Shown: in pieces, positions 49,336 to 61,440 of the stretch
Layout of the letters: every line of letters begins with the position of its first letter
Numbering within the stretch: position 1 is the first letter of the stretch
Assembly (NCBI GenBank): GCA_002105175.1
Contig: MCGE01000032.1
Coordinates: 248,001-312,000, forward strand
Length of the DNA: 64,000 nt
Direction of reading: 5' to 3'
DNA from: Absidia repens
Taxonomy: Eukaryota; Mucoromycota; Mucoromycetes; Mucorales; Cunninghamellaceae
Translations under genes and position numbers: made by a program
The notes under the pieces: generated by a model
The model's database searches: none
The model's input: the letters and a program-made list of their open reading frames with translations, nothing else
Told to the model about the DNA's origin: nothing

Positions 49336-50475
49336 CTATGATTGGATTTCCTTTAACTTTGATTTCAGTAATTCATCTACTTCCTTATTGTATTTATCCG
49401 TCATTGTTTGGACCTACGGTCATATCAAATAAAATATGCGAATTAGTGTGTGTATATATATGCATTATATCACGACCTTGTTTTCTTTTTAGAATTTACC
49501 AGTTTCTCCATTTTCTTGATATCATCCTTTGATTGACTTTTGGCATCTGTCTTTAATTGTTTCATACCATCCTGGCGAACCAGACGAATGCGTGATTTAA
49601 TTTGTTCTGCTGCCTGACTTGCCACCTTGGCCATCTTATCCCTTGAATCTTTAGTTGGCCTATTAATAATTACCATATTAGACTTTTCTGTCCTTTTTTT
49701 TTTTTTTGGTCCTTGTCAAGGGCTTACTTCGGGATAGGTACTCTAATGAATTTACTATCGATAACAGGATTCAAATTTAATCCAGCTTCACGGATACTTT
49801 TATCCACCGCCGTTTGATACTACAAAAAAATTGCCCGATATTAAACTTGACGGCCTATTTTTTTTTTTTTTTGGCGTACTTCTACATACCTCAGTATCAT
49901 GGACTGTGACCAATAGTGTTTGAGGATCACGGATAGATACTTGAGCGAGGTCACGTAAGGAAAAACTGACATCTTCTATATAGACTCTAACTGTGTCCAA
50001 TAAAGCTAGGAGTGTAAAAAAAAAAAAAAAAAAAAAAGAAAAGGACTAGCGTTAACCACTTTCGCCTTCACTACCCACTCCCTAAAAAATGGCAGCATTT
50101 CGGTGGTTTACCTGGGTTAGCTCGGCCAATACGAAGGGCACTGAACTGTTCTTTGAGAGCCTGAATAGCTTGACCAAATTTGCCACTGACAGCTTTTTCG
50201 TCAAACAACATGACCGCACCAGTTTCAGCGCTGTCGTTTTTATTATTATTATCCACAGCTACTGAAGAGGTGTTTTTCTTTTTGTTGCTCGTTTTTTTCG
50301 CATAACCACGAACAGAGAGCCATTCACCAGGGCGGCTGCGGCGACTTTCACTATTCTGTACCCACGAGTACGAGCGTAAGGTAGTTGTTGTGAACGCAGG
50401 AGCCCAGTATAAAGCTGACCGTCGACTAATAAACGAGGTGATGGGGGAAATAGCCCGGAGAGAAGTTCTGCTCAT
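49336..50475 (-). CDS. RRF1: Mitochondrial ribosome recycling factor
   Basis: Five exons (50475-50112, 50005-49890, 49819-49728, 49659-49500, 49413-49336) join to 269 residues. Residues 1-60 form an Arg/Ser-rich, acid-free mitochondrial presequence (MSRTSLRAISPITSFISRRS). A Lys/Asn-rich linker follows (KKTSNKKKNTSS), then the RRF domain: ALKEQFSALRIGRANPALLD, AQVSIRDPQTLLVTVHD, SIREAGLNLNP, IRVPIPKPTKDSRDKMAK, then the long helix EQIKSRIRLVRQDGMKQLK ending VQTMTDKYNKEVDELLK. Known role: with EF-G splits the mitoribosome after termination. Confidence 0.95.
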
Positions 50476-51240
50476 ATGTAGTAGTTTAGTATATATGTAA
50501 AAAAAGAAATACCAAGAGAAGAAAAATTAGAAAAGCGAACCCGCCCTTGTTGTTTGTTAGTGTACATGCTTGCTGTGACAGTGGAAAAAAAATGCTTGCA
50601 ACATTAATCCCCCGCTGGACCAAGCTAAATGAGGATAATGTTTTCTAGAGGGGGGACGCTAGGCGCACGGGTAAGTCTCGCACGGGTAGCGCTACGTGAA
50701 TTTCATGGCGGTTCTTAAAATTGGACTTCGTCTGAGCAATCACGATGAGAGGACTTTTGGATGATGGATGTTGCCGAAAGCGGTCTGGATGTATGCCCTT
50801 TTTTTCTGGCCTATGGTGCAGCACAGGATAAACATAAAACAGGGACTTATACTATTTTATTATCTTTCAAGTGATGAATTAAAGTTTCCTAGGGTACAGA
50901 AGGTGTGTAGAGTCATTATACAACCATAACAATGCATGTTGTGCAAAAGAACGATTTTCGCAGTGAAGATTGGCTGGGAATTTTGTCATTTTTTTAAAAA
51001 ATTGATAAAAACGATCAACTTCAACCAGCTGTTCATTTGACATTGTTTTTCTTAAAAAAAAAGATATTGAGTCGGTAAGCAACTCTTATATTGTTTATTA
51101 TCCCACTAACCCCCCCCCATTTTCAATGTAATGCCGAGGAAGTCATCCTCCTCGCCTAAAATATAAAAATACAGACTAAAAATCCCCATTTTTTCCCATG
51201 CCGCTGTTATGGGTGCCCTAAATACTGGTATGTACAGTAA
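50476..51240. other. Accessory non-coding region
   Basis: No gene is recognised. It holds a short GC-richer patch at 50640-50720 with GGGTAAGTCTCGCACGGGTA-type internal repetition (GCACGGGTAAG and GCACGGGTAGC), unlike the surrounding AT-rich DNA. Confidence 0.4.
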
Positions 51241-51249
51241 AAACGATAA

Positions 51250-51730
51250 AATTATTCCGCAGGGGTAACCATGTCACCAACACACATCAAAAATCCACTA
51301 CAGATGACCTATTGGAGGTAGAATGAGGAGGCTATTGTGAGATTTGATAATAGTTTTGACTATTATCAAAAATCTAAAGAGATGGTCATGAAAAAATATT
51401 TAATACATTGTACAATATAGATAATACATGAGAAATACTATAAATGGGTATCTTTTTGAAGCAAAATAATGATATTAAGTTTGGGTTTTGCGTTTGTTTT
51501 TTTGTTAAATATGTAGTATGTAGTAGTCGATGCTCATTAAAGGGATTGGTGGTAATAAAAACCAAATATATGGCACATGACATGAGAAAGACTATTGAGG
51601 CACACTTTTCAATGAAGCATGTAAAAAAGATGTTCATGCTTTGTTCAAATGCATATACAAAATATAGATTAAACTAAGCTAATGGAGTCTCCAAAAAGCC
51701 AGTCAGTAGAGGCTGTAGTCCTTCGCGATC
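51250..51730 (+). repeat. Dispersed repeat family, truncated copy F
   Basis: Shares TATTGGAGGTAGAATGAGGA, CATTGTACAATATAGATAAT and TTGAAGCA-type segments with the upstream part of other copies. Also shared are AAGCATGTAAAAAAGATG, TTAAACTAAGCTAATGGAGT and CTCCAAAAAGCCAGTCAGTA. It stops before the CTAGTCCTGACACTA block. Confidence 0.55.
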
Positions 51731-52149
51731 ATATGGTATCCGCCTGCAACTTGCATTCCATAGTGCTAGAACGCAGTTGCTTTTCGCCGGCTTTCTACCC
51801 AATCCCATGTCTTTATTTTTCTTTTCCACCAATCAATACATCCAGTCTTCTTTTTCCAAGTTAGCTCTGAGAATAAAACTGCTCGGAGATTATTACTCCG
51901 CACCCCACTGAGGCACATTAACTGAGAACGATTTATTTGTAGGTCATGGAGAATATCATTTTTCGCTGAAAATGAGCTGAGACCCTATATAACCCACTTC
52001 AGTATATCTTTTTTCCACCAATCAATGTAGTGGATGAAGTCTATTTAGTACCCAACCCATTTCTGTTTCACACATACGCACACGTCCCAGTTGTTTTTTT
52101 TTTTCTATGTTCATGTGTACCCATTCGATAAAAGAAGCAATGTAAATGT

Positions 52150-52490
52150 ATGACAAATAGACTAACGATGAAAAGAGACAAGCATATTTTATTGTGATGT
52201 AGCTACTGTAGCTACAAACTATGACAAACTAACATTAAACTAAACTATTGGTGGTTCAGTTATGCTATGGTGAGATGCTATGGTGAGGTTAATCTAACGG
52301 CGGTCCCAAATCACGAATACAAAATGAAAGGGTTTCCCCATGATATTTGTATTGCATTTTTCTAAAATGCCCCTGATTCAAATTCTAATACTAATCCAAG
52401 ATCACCATCATTTCATGAAAAAAAAAGGGAAAGAAAGGGAAAAAGGGAAACGACATGATAAATAAAAAAAAACTTGTGCGGAGTATAAAT
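52150..52490 (+). repeat. Dispersed repeat family, copy G
   Basis: Contains CATATTTTATTGTGATGTAG, CTACAAACTATGACAAACTA, CATTAAACTAAACTATTGG and CACGAATACAAAATGAAAGG, then TTTCCCCATGATATTTGTA. The later part has diverged (ATTCAAATTCTAATACTAAT in place of CTAGTCCTGACACTA), followed by a purine tract. An extra AGTTATGCTATGGTGAGATG-type duplication (TGCTATGGTGAG twice) interrupts it near 52257-52286. It lies immediately upstream of a Helitron-type helicase exon. Confidence 0.6.
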
Positions 52491-52523
52491 ATTGCCACCA
52501 CCTTCTTTTTTTCTCTTAATTAG

Positions 52524-52889
52524 CTGTTGAAGGGTGTTATTTGTGGAATAAAAAATTCTATTGCTGTCAAAATTTACAGTAGACCGGAAGCCGGAAATTT
52601 TGTGTTCCCAAGAATACATCTAATCACTGATGATGATGAATATCTTTTTGTTATGAAAAGAACTCAGTTGCCTGTGCGTCCTGCTTTTGCCATGACGATC
52701 CATAAGTCTCAAGGTCAGACACTGAATGAAGTGGCAATTTACCTCAACGAACCAGTGTTTACACATGGACAGCTCTATGTTGCATTTTCTAGAGCCACTA
52801 ACCCGCGACATCTTCATGTCGCTATCCCAAATGATACCAAGCAAGCCGTTTACTCAACAAACAACGTTGTTTACAAAGAGTTTCTTTAA
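52524..52889 (+). mobile_element. Helitron-type (Pif1-like) helicase C-terminal remnant
   Basis: An open frame of 121 codons plus stop, beginning directly after a splice-acceptor-like TTAATTAG (with in-frame stop just before it) and ending at TAA. It contains the last Pif1/Helitron helicase motifs: PVRPAFAMTIHKSQGQTL (motif V region) and HGQLYVAFSRAT (motif VI), followed by NPRHLHVAIP and NNVVYKEFL. Known context: this is the typical end of the Helitron Rep-helicase polyprotein in fungi. The Rep domain, Walker A and all earlier motifs are absent from the window, so this is a truncated copy or one terminal exon of a lost gene. Confidence 0.8.
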
Positions 52890-54473
52890 GTCCTCATATA
52901 TTTTTTTTTCTACGCATCCGCCTTTGTTTTACAGCTGAAGTCAATTACTTTTTCATGTAAACCATCCACTCATTTTATTTGAATAAATTTTAATAATTTT
53001 TGTTACTATATGTATATATAATTTTTTTGAATGAGTTTTTTGGGTGGTGGGGGCTGGTTGAGTTGTAAAGCCATTGACAGGGATAAAAAAATGTCCCAGA
53101 CGGCCCTGAATTCATTTAACATGAGTGCCTGGGCAAGTTACAATTTAAAATACCGCTTCAGCATTTTAGGCACCCCATGCGAGACCACCCGCGCGCCCAG
53201 CAATCCTCAAGTATTTGCACTTCAGATTCATAATATTCTTCTTGATATTTTCCAGCGAATTTCACAAGGCAAAAAAAAAAAAAAAAAAAGAAGGATCTTG
53301 CGAGAAATGTTGGTTAAATTATTAGCGGGTGGTAAAATAAGTAGATGTTTAAATACGGGCATCGTTACTTTTAAAATACTTTACCAGAAAAGTGTACGAC
53401 ATGCACAAAAATATTAATAGTGCTCTACAAAATTGTATAGACATTGTGTTTTGTTCCCCTTTTGTTACGACATGTATCAGGAAGTATGAAACTTTCGGCG
53501 TCCTCTTCCTCATTACAATCAATATTTATTTTGACAAATTCACGAGCGGGTACATGTTTTTTTTCTCGAAAAGCTCACAATGTCTTAACAAAGCGGTTTG
53601 ATTTTTTTTAATGTACTGGATTTCTGATTTCATTTAGAATTTTGTAATGTGTGACAAGATAATACAGTCTATAGCGGAACGGAATATGAAAAAAAGCATA
53701 AATATTTGCTGGATAGGTGTGTATTGTACTGTACGTATAGTACGGCACTGTACTTACAGTATATTGATATTTTCCTTTTACGACTTGAACCCTCAGTGCT
53801 GTACTGTACAATGCAAAGATGCACTCCACAGAATATCAAAGAAAGAAAGAAAAAAACTGAAAAAAACAGTCCAAAGTATTACAACGTTCTGGTACGGCGT
53901 TAGCTGTTAACCGTTATTAACTACGGTTTTATTTTATTTTCTCTTACATAAGGTATGATCGTCTGGTTTTGTATAATCATATTCGTGGGGGGATGTTTGT
54001 GTTGAGTTTCAAAAAAAGTGGAGTGAACACTGTTCATTTTAGGTCTTAAGAGTCATTAATTGGCAGTAGTTGGTACAGTAAATGAATTTCACCGAAAAAA
54101 GAAATCTAAGCATACAAATAAATTAAACTACAATCTCAAGGACAATCACCATGTCTTTGACATGAAACGAGCAGTAACATTTAAATGAGCAAATGCCTCT
54201 TGTAGTTTTGCAATCCTGATACCCATCCGAGGGTCAAATATATTTATTGGCTGAAACCCGTTCCTGTGTGACCTATACCGATCGCCACTTGAAACAAGTC
54301 ATTGATGTGCCTTCGGTTTTTGGGGAACACATTCAAAAATATATATCGCCTCCCACGTGTGTACTACCTTGAAGGAAAATCAATTAAACTAATCTAAGTT
54401 TATTTTTTCTGTATACTGTGTTGTTACAAGGCTCTTTCCTGTTATTCTTTGCTTTTGTCTTCTATACACCATT
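52890..54473. other. Accessory non-coding region upstream of Kelch-BTB gene
   Basis: No complete gene. A plus frame at 53031-53417 is open for 128 codons but unassigned and interrupted by a poly-Lys run from an A19 stretch. A short protein-like frame at about 54226-54373 (PSEGQIYLLAETRSCVTYTD, then RHLKQVIDVPSVFGEHIQKY) has stops on both sides and may be a decayed exon. GTACTGTAC motifs repeat near 53726-53812. Confidence 0.35.
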
Positions 54474-57087
54474 ATGCAATCGATATCTGGAATTATAACG
54501 CAGACACACAACACGTCAGGCGAAATACCACCACCGTTAGTAGGCTCTTCTATTTCTGTCGTGGATGATCTAGTGCTCGTCTTCGCTGGTCGGCTAGTCA
54601 CCTCCCGGCAAATGACCAATCATCTTTACGTACTGAATCTCACCACACATGTATGGACTCGACATATTGCACCACCCGATTCGGACAAGGCACCAAAACC
54701 TCGATATTTCCACACTACAAACGTACATGGACGCTCTCTTGTTGTATTTGGCGGTATGGGTTATTCTCGACAATCGGCAGACGGGCTGTGTGTACTGGAT
54801 GATGTGGCCGTGTTTAATGTAGATACAATGTCATGGAAACAACCACTTGTACAACCTTCACTGTTTGTGCCTCGCCCTCGATATGCCCATTTGGCGACCA
54901 TCTCGGATCATCACCTATTCGTTATTGGTGGCCAGGATATGGATAATGGATACCTACCGGAAATTAACGTGCTTGACTTGGATACGTTTGAGTGGGTACA
55001 GGCAATTGCTTTGGAGCAGCATGTGGGCGCGTATCGTTCGGTTGCGGTGGCCACTCCTATTGGTACTTCTTTGCCTGCATCCATGAAAAAAAACCAAGCA
55101 GATGGACGACAGGACGACCCGAAAAACGATGACGGTACAGAACCCGACTCTAATATGTCAACGGCAACAAGAAATCGAATGTCTATTCTTTATACAGATC
55201 TCGATTACAACCCCCCTGCCGACACTCCAGGGCCCATTTTTATGTACAGCAACTACAATTTTGCAGACGTCAACCGGGAATTACAACTCATGATCCGCCA
55301 GCCATCTTCCTCAACTACAGGTGACGGCGCTGGTAGCAGTAACGGTGCATCTTTAGAAGATGTGTCAGAGATGATGACAGGGACAGTCATGCCACCCGGT
55401 CTACGATTTCCTACTGGCGACATTTTGGGGCAGCACGCGATTATTGCCGGAACATATTTATCACCACAGTCTCAATCCTATTCCTTATGGGGACTAAACA
55501 CAGCAACATTAGCTTGGACCCGTGTGGATACCGGAACTGTATTTTCAACAGGCTCGTGGAACCGTGGTGTGCTTCACAGCAAATGCAACCGCTATTTGGT
55601 TTTTGGCAACATGCACCGAAATTTGTTGGAGGATTATAACCACCGTCAGGTCAATTTCGAGCATATGGCTTCCGTGGACTTGGAGGTTTTTGGTATTTAT
55701 CGTCAGCCCAAGATGACCTGCTCTCCTCTTGCTCAAGAAATGGGCCTTCGTTTACTGAATGAACCTACTGTGGCCGACTTTTATGTGATCACTCGGGAAA
55801 GCCAAGAAATCCCCGTCAACTCTGCTGTACTACGACATCGCTGGCCATATTTTGCAAAACTACTCAAGGACGCTGATCTTACCGACGATGCTTCATCCGC
55901 ACACAAACGACAACAAAAGCAAGGATCAATGGAAACAGGACTTTGTGATATACAAGAAGACTCAACCGAATTGAATAAAAACGACGCTACCAAAAGCATT
56001 CGTACTGACATCAACTACAGTACAACTGCGCGCTGTATGACGTTTCCTTATGCATATCCTGTGGTAGTTGCTTTACTTCAATATCTTTATACTGACAATT
56101 TATTAACGGCACAGCAGTATCAACCTCACATTCTCTCCCAGCTCCTGCTTTTGGCTGATATGTACAACATGCCTCGTTTAATTTCATTAGCGACGCATGC
56201 ATTACATCAAATGCTCAACATGTCAACGGCGCCATTGATTTTGAAACTGCCGCACTGTCTCATCAAACAAGTCTACAGATCAGAGCGCTTAAATTAATGA
56301 TCGCCGCCAAAAAATGATGCACCAACAGCATCAGTTGCAGCAAAACAGTCGGCCTCAACAGCAACAGCAGCAACCACAACAGCAACATCGATTATCGCAA
56401 TACAACAGTAACGGTGCTAACGATGGAAAAGATTGGGATGCAGTATCAATGACCTCTACTACTTTCCAACAACAATTTGTGGATCAATATCAGTCGTCAC
56501 CTACACCCACAGCATCCTTGTCGTCTTCTTATTATCCATCTTCATCACTATCGTCCGAGCTTGATCTTAAGCAACCCCAGCACATGTCACCTACCTTGGG
56601 TGCCTATCGTGGTCGCATACCTTCCATAGGCAATCGGTCTATGTTTTCTGTTTCTGGTTCCAGTACCCCCTCAACACCAAATACATATCATGCATCCTCT
56701 GTTTCGTCTCGACAAACCAACACAATACCAGGTAGTCGGTCTTATACATCAGTGAATCACTATGGATCCTCTCGCCATACAACTAGTAGTGCTGTCAGCA
56801 GTAAATCAACCGCAAATGCAATGTCTCCTTCCTCATCGTCGTCATACTATTCTGAACCTACTCAGCACTCCTTCCCATTCAACTCGAACAATATTTCTGC
56901 TCCAGCACCAGCTTCAACAATACCAGAAGATGATACCCTTAGTGTCTCTAGCTTCTCAGCTTATGGTAATCAAACAACAGTCTCCAGCTCGTCATCTTCT
57001 AGTAAAGATACCACTCATCAACGAAAGCGAAGAGAAAATAAATTCTTGAACGCTTTGGGAAACAAATTTTCCATTTCCAGATCTTAG
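54474..57087 (+). pseudogene. Kelch-BTB protein gene interrupted by two one-base frameshifts
   Basis: Frame 1 runs from ATG 54474 to 56297. It encodes N-terminal Kelch/galactose-oxidase repeats (LVLVFAGRLV, SLVVFGGMGY, LFVIGGQD) and a BTB domain (ADFYVITRESQEIPVNSAVL, YPVVVALLQYLYTDNLLTAQ, ADMYNMPRLISLATHALHQM). Near 56217 the protein-like reading moves one base (HVNGAIDFETAALSHQTSLQ, then IRALKLMIAAKK) and stops at 56315. At the A6 run (56309-56314) it moves again into a Gln/Ser-rich tail at 56314-57087 ending FLNALGNKFSISRS. Each step is explained by one missing base in this sequence. Architecture resembles Kelch-BTB Ras regulators such as S. pombe Ral2. It could be a real decayed gene or two consensus errors. 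The gene has no introns. Confidence 0.75.
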
Positions 57088-57300
57088 AATAATACTATTA
57101 TACATTACATATATATCATTTTTCTTCTTTTTTTTTTTTTTATGGTCGCAGTCCCCAGTACCCCTCCCCATCCCACCACATATATGCCTATCCTACTTTA
57201 ATTAACTAATAAATCAAATAAAAAAAGTTGCACTGCATTATATGTAATTACATACACAAACCTCTTTTTATATTGTTATCTTTAGGTGCCGATATTTTGA

Positions 57301-57392
57301 TGGTACCTCTAAAGGTTCTACAGGCGGCTGATAATTGGTCCGCCCCTCGTTAATGTAGAATCGCTTCCTGGCCTTGGAGGTACCAAGACGTT

Positions 57393-57440
<48 letters not shown>
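57301..57440 (+). repeat. Short stem-loop followed by a 47-base poly-A tract
   Basis: TGGTACCTCTAAAGG (57301-57315) pairs with CCTTGGAGGTACCA (57372-57385) around a 56-base loop. After AGACGTTC an uninterrupted run of 47 A follows (57394-57440). The arrangement of a structured sequence plus a long A tail resembles a retroposed small RNA or SINE-like unit, but no Pol III boxes or tRNA fold are evident. Confidence 0.45.
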
Positions 57441-57441
<1 letters not shown>

Positions 57442-57479
57442 CCCGCTCACATGTTTTTTACAACTTGTTTGGCGCTCCT

Positions 57480-57515
<36 letters not shown>

Positions 57516-58000
57516 TTCATTTTTTTTTCCTTCTTTTTTTTTCGTTTCTTTGAAGTTGTGTTGGACCTATAGTAGTGCCAGGACTAGTTTAGAAGGGGTT
57601 TCAGATCAGGGATTACAACATATTGAGGGAAACCCTTCCATTTTGGAAGCAGGATTTAGGACTACCATTTAGTTGGCTTTTCAGAGCCGTCATTAGCTTA
57701 GTTTAGTATCAGTTTATGAATAGTTTGTATCTACATTCAAATAAAGCATGTCACTTTTTACATGTTTTGGCGAAAAACATATATGTTTCTATCTTGTCTT
57801 GTGCAATAGATCCCTTTTTACAATTTTGCCATTAGTTTAATGTTGACCATTCTTTAAGTCTCACACTAGTCTCCCTCATGCTTCCTCCAATACATTTTTC
57901 CATAGAACCCTTTATTTTAATATCTATTAGTACCTGCCAATATACTTCAATAAAATTTTCCTTTTTTACCGACCATTTCTTATACCTCATATAGTTAACA
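57480..58000 (-). repeat. Dispersed repeat family, copy H (reverse orientation)
   Basis: The only clear copy on the opposite strand. It begins with a CTTT microsatellite (57480-57514), the complement of the AAAGAAAG tract of other copies. TAGTGCCAGGACTAGTTTAG follows, then AAACCCTTCCATTTTGGA, TTAGCTTAGTTTAGTATCAG, TTTGTATCTACATTCAAATA and AAGCATGTCAC. Further segments are complementary to the upstream part of the family, up to about 58000. Confidence 0.7.
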
Positions 58001-58955
58001 ACGTCGCTATTATAGCTTATTTGTGTATGTCCTACTAAGCACGTGTTTTTCTAGTTTCCCCACCATGCGCAATTTTACAAGTTAGAAGTATCAGGAATTG
58101 TTTGGCAATATTGTATTACTTACTATCAAAGAAGGCCATATTTGTACTCAACTAGTCATGCAAACGAAGCTAGGGCACGATATGTATGTAGCTACTGCTA
58201 TGGAGCACTTTATACTGCTCTCTAGCATATCTACGTATGGCTGCCCAGAGAGACCTAATGACCGACTTTAACAGCGCTAGGTTATATATATTAGCTGTAC
58301 TATACTGCTAGCGTAATGTTCGTTGGACTGAACATATTGTATATATCCATCTCGTTATTTACCTACTTACTTTTTATTATTATTTTCATGCGGTAAATGA
58401 AACCTGAACTGAAGCCAGCTCAAAGAGGCTTACTTTTATGATGCAAATTGGCGGGGAGGTTGCTGCGTAGTTCCCTCAAAAATCACACTTCAACAAATTC
58501 CCTCAGACACCCAGTATGTCAACTTTTGGAATTAAATATAAAAAAATTGTGATGAAGTGATTGTTTTCTTGATGAACTATTCCGTATATATACATATATG
58601 ACTACGTCTTAGTTTTATTTCACAGCGTCTGAAAACTTCTAGCAAGTGTTTAAAAAAATGACATCTCAATTTCCAATCCCCGTCGTCCAAAAAACAAAGT
58701 AAACCTTGTCTCAATTGAAACTTCAAATACTGTATCCAGTGTATCTCTTCTGATCGTACTAGCTACCACTTCGATATCAAGCTGTCAAGGGGCTGTACCG
58801 CACTCTCCTGGTGAATGAGCTACAAGCAAAGAAACGATAAATAGAAAAAGTACTGTTTTTTTGTCTGGAACGGAGCTGGGAATGGGTCTTAGCTCAAGAC
58901 ATGTTCCTGGCTGTGGAAACAGTGCGGCGGTGATATGATGAACTTGGTGGGAAAA
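58001..58955. other. Non-coding region
   Basis: No gene on either strand. A TATATATTAGCTGTACTATA segment and other AT palindromes near 58280-58310 are the only notable features. Confidence 0.45.
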
Positions 58956-58959
58956 TGTG

Positions 58960-59160
58960 AAAAGGCGAGGTGGAGAAATTAGTGGTAAATATGCAAAATC
59001 TATTTTATTCAGTAGACGAACACTCTTTCTAAAAATGAAATAGTGGCTTCCCAAATCACGACTCCAAAATAAATTTTCAAAATACCCTTGATTCTAACCA
59101 CTAATTCAAGACCAATATTGCCCCAGCTAAGATTATCAGTGAAAAAAAAAAATCTAAGAA
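58960..59160 (+). repeat. Dispersed repeat family, diverged copy I
   Basis: Retains CTATTTTATTCAGTAGACGA, CCCAAATCACGACTCCAAAA, TTCTAACCACTAATTCAAGA and a following A run, in family order. It resembles copy G more than copies A-D. It lies about 180 bp downstream of the 3' end of the amino acid transporter gene. Confidence 0.5.
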
Positions 59161-59340
59161 ATAGAAAAATCATGTGAACCGAAAACTTGAATATCCTGGT
59201 TGTTGGATTGCGTTTTAAAAAATATGGGTGATGACAATAGTCATCTGAGGACATAATATTGATATTGTCGCTTTTTAATTAAATACATGGTGCTATTTTT
59301 TAAAGAAAATATGTTTACTGTTGAAGAAAAAAAAAACAAT

Positions 59341-60199
59341 CTAAGGTGCAGTAGGTAAAAAACTCCAAACGGTACCAACTGCAGCCATAATAATTGCCAG
59401 TATCATAATTAACCAATCCATTAAATATTGAAAGTAAGACAAAGAATGGCCAAATAAACTAATATGGCACGCCAAAGGAAAAATGGCGGAAATTCCGAAG
59501 CTAAACAAAGCCCCAAGTAGGGACTAGATAGTTTTCATTCAGTAATTTTTTTTTCAGACATTGTACTTGTCAAGAGACTTACCATGACTTTGTCGAATCC
59601 AGGAAAAATGATGGCAACGTAAACAATAAAGGCATGCAGGACAATCCGACTAAACCAAGAAATTAGGCGTTTTCCCATGGGAGTCCGAGCACAATGTTCA
59701 ATCGATGGCTTTGATAACAGCCAGTGCTCCCAAGCCATTTGCAGAGGATTCATCATAACACCATATTTAGCAATCGGTGTCATGAAAACAAGCCAAAGAA
59801 CGGCTCGGTTCAGTAACCGGTTAAAGCCTTCCGTGATTGCCAAGTTCTGAGTGATCTGCATGACGAATAATAATGAGGTTTAAGTAGATATTAGGTGCTT
59901 GTTTTTTTTTAAAAAAAATCCTTACCTCCTTCATGGTGGATAAGCCAAACATAGTATAACCTGCCCACGCCATAAGAACGTAGCTCAATGTGGTGATCGA
60001 GTAACTGATATCAACAACTTTACTATACTCTTTTGGTTCGTCCATATCACGATATAGCGCGGGAAATACAGCGGCACCTGTATAGACGCTCATTATAAGG
60101 CCAAATGAAATAGGAAGACCATAAAGACTACTAGGGAACCATTCAGTTGGCTTCAATGTCGATATATATAAAAAATAAGTGTGAAAAAAATATTAAATG

Positions 60200-60231
<32 letters not shown>

Positions 60232-61440
60232 GCAGGCTGCCATAAACTACCAGGGGCATGGTTTTTGTTAACACCATCAAAGAGTACAATGAATAAAAGA
60301 CAGATACAGCTGACGATTCCAATGAAGCTAGCATAAGCCAATTGCCGAATAGGGAAAAACAAAGTTGGTATCAAAATGAAGAATGAGATAATGCGTGCCG
60401 TAATCATTGGAATAAGTGGAAATAAAGATTGGATTGCATCTCCCAGAAGAATCACCATGGCTACACTAATCAAATTAATAAATAGTGAATAGTAAATAAA
60501 AGTTGTCCAAGTAACTGCAAACCAAATTACTATTTATTGTAGTTACCCGACAGTGAGAAGCTCTACAATAAATACACCACCGATAAAAGCACGTCCACGA
60601 TCACCGAAAGCAATTGCACCTATGTCACCATAACTACTTGCCCCTGGCTGTGTATCAAGGCATTTTACTAAAATTTTAGCAGTATAGTTGGTGGCAAGAC
60701 AACAGAATATGAGAATAAAGAATCCATATACCCATCCTGCAAGGCGAAATGCTAGTGGCAACGCAAGAATTCCGACTCCAATAAGAACATTGACCGCATT
60801 AAAAATGGATTGGAGAAAAGTCGACCGCGTTGGAGATAAAAGCTGTAGACGTTCTGACATGAGAGAGGCAACCGTTGTATGTCGCGATAAACTTGGAAAT
60901 AGACCATACATAGATCCTCCTCCCATATATTCAGATGATGTCGTTCCTTCCAGATCTAACTGCGCTTGATTACTTCAGATTTTCCAACATTGCCGAAAAT
61001 AGTAATTAGTTTCTTTGATTCTCTTTTAAATATATATATATATATATATCTTACATTTTTGTCTGATATTCATGGTGTTGATAACAACATTCGTCATCTT
61101 GCTCGATAAAATTGCTGGTGGGTTCGTGATTGTGGTATTGACAAGTATTTTGATGAGAAAGATTGCAGTGACTTGGGGCTGGTGTCACCAGCAAATTATC
61201 AGCCATGTACATGACAGAGGCTCGTGAGAATGAATCTGCCATGGATTCAACTGCAGTTCGAAAGGTCTGTGTGCGAGAAAGGTCTGTCATGTGGCTGGAC
61301 ACTCTAGATATCGTAGGATCGGTTGCAAGATATGGATCATTGGGATATGAGAAAGAACCATATTGTGGATGTGTATTATTTGGTATACGACTGAGGTCTT
61401 CGAAACTCAGTGTGGACGTATCCGTCGTTTTATCGTTCAT
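59341..61440 (-). CDS. Amino acid transporter of the AAAP family (AVT-type, vacuolar)
   Basis: Six exons (61440-61055, 60972-60547, 60465-60231, 60150-59926, 59855-59583, 59523-59341) join to 575 residues. An N-terminal cytosolic region of about 185 residues (Ser/Thr/Asp/His-rich, MNDKTTDTSTLSFEDLSRIP) precedes about eleven membrane spans. The family signature starts at SIFNAVNVLIGVGILALPLA. Further landmarks are TNYTAKILVKCLD, ASSYGDIGAIAFGDRGR, the FGLIMSVYTGAAVFPALYRD segment and YVLMAWAGYTMFG. Known role: proton-coupled transport of neutral or other amino acids across the vacuolar membrane (yeast Avt proteins). The substrate is not inferable. The intron before SVAM and the T-rich intron near 60201 interrupt membrane segments. 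Confidence 0.9.

Noticed and set aside
53031..53417. 128-codon open frame downstream of the Helitron remnant
   Set aside because: It includes a poly-Lys run from an A19 stretch, has no recognised family, no splice partner and skewed composition, so I describe it only as part of the accessory region.
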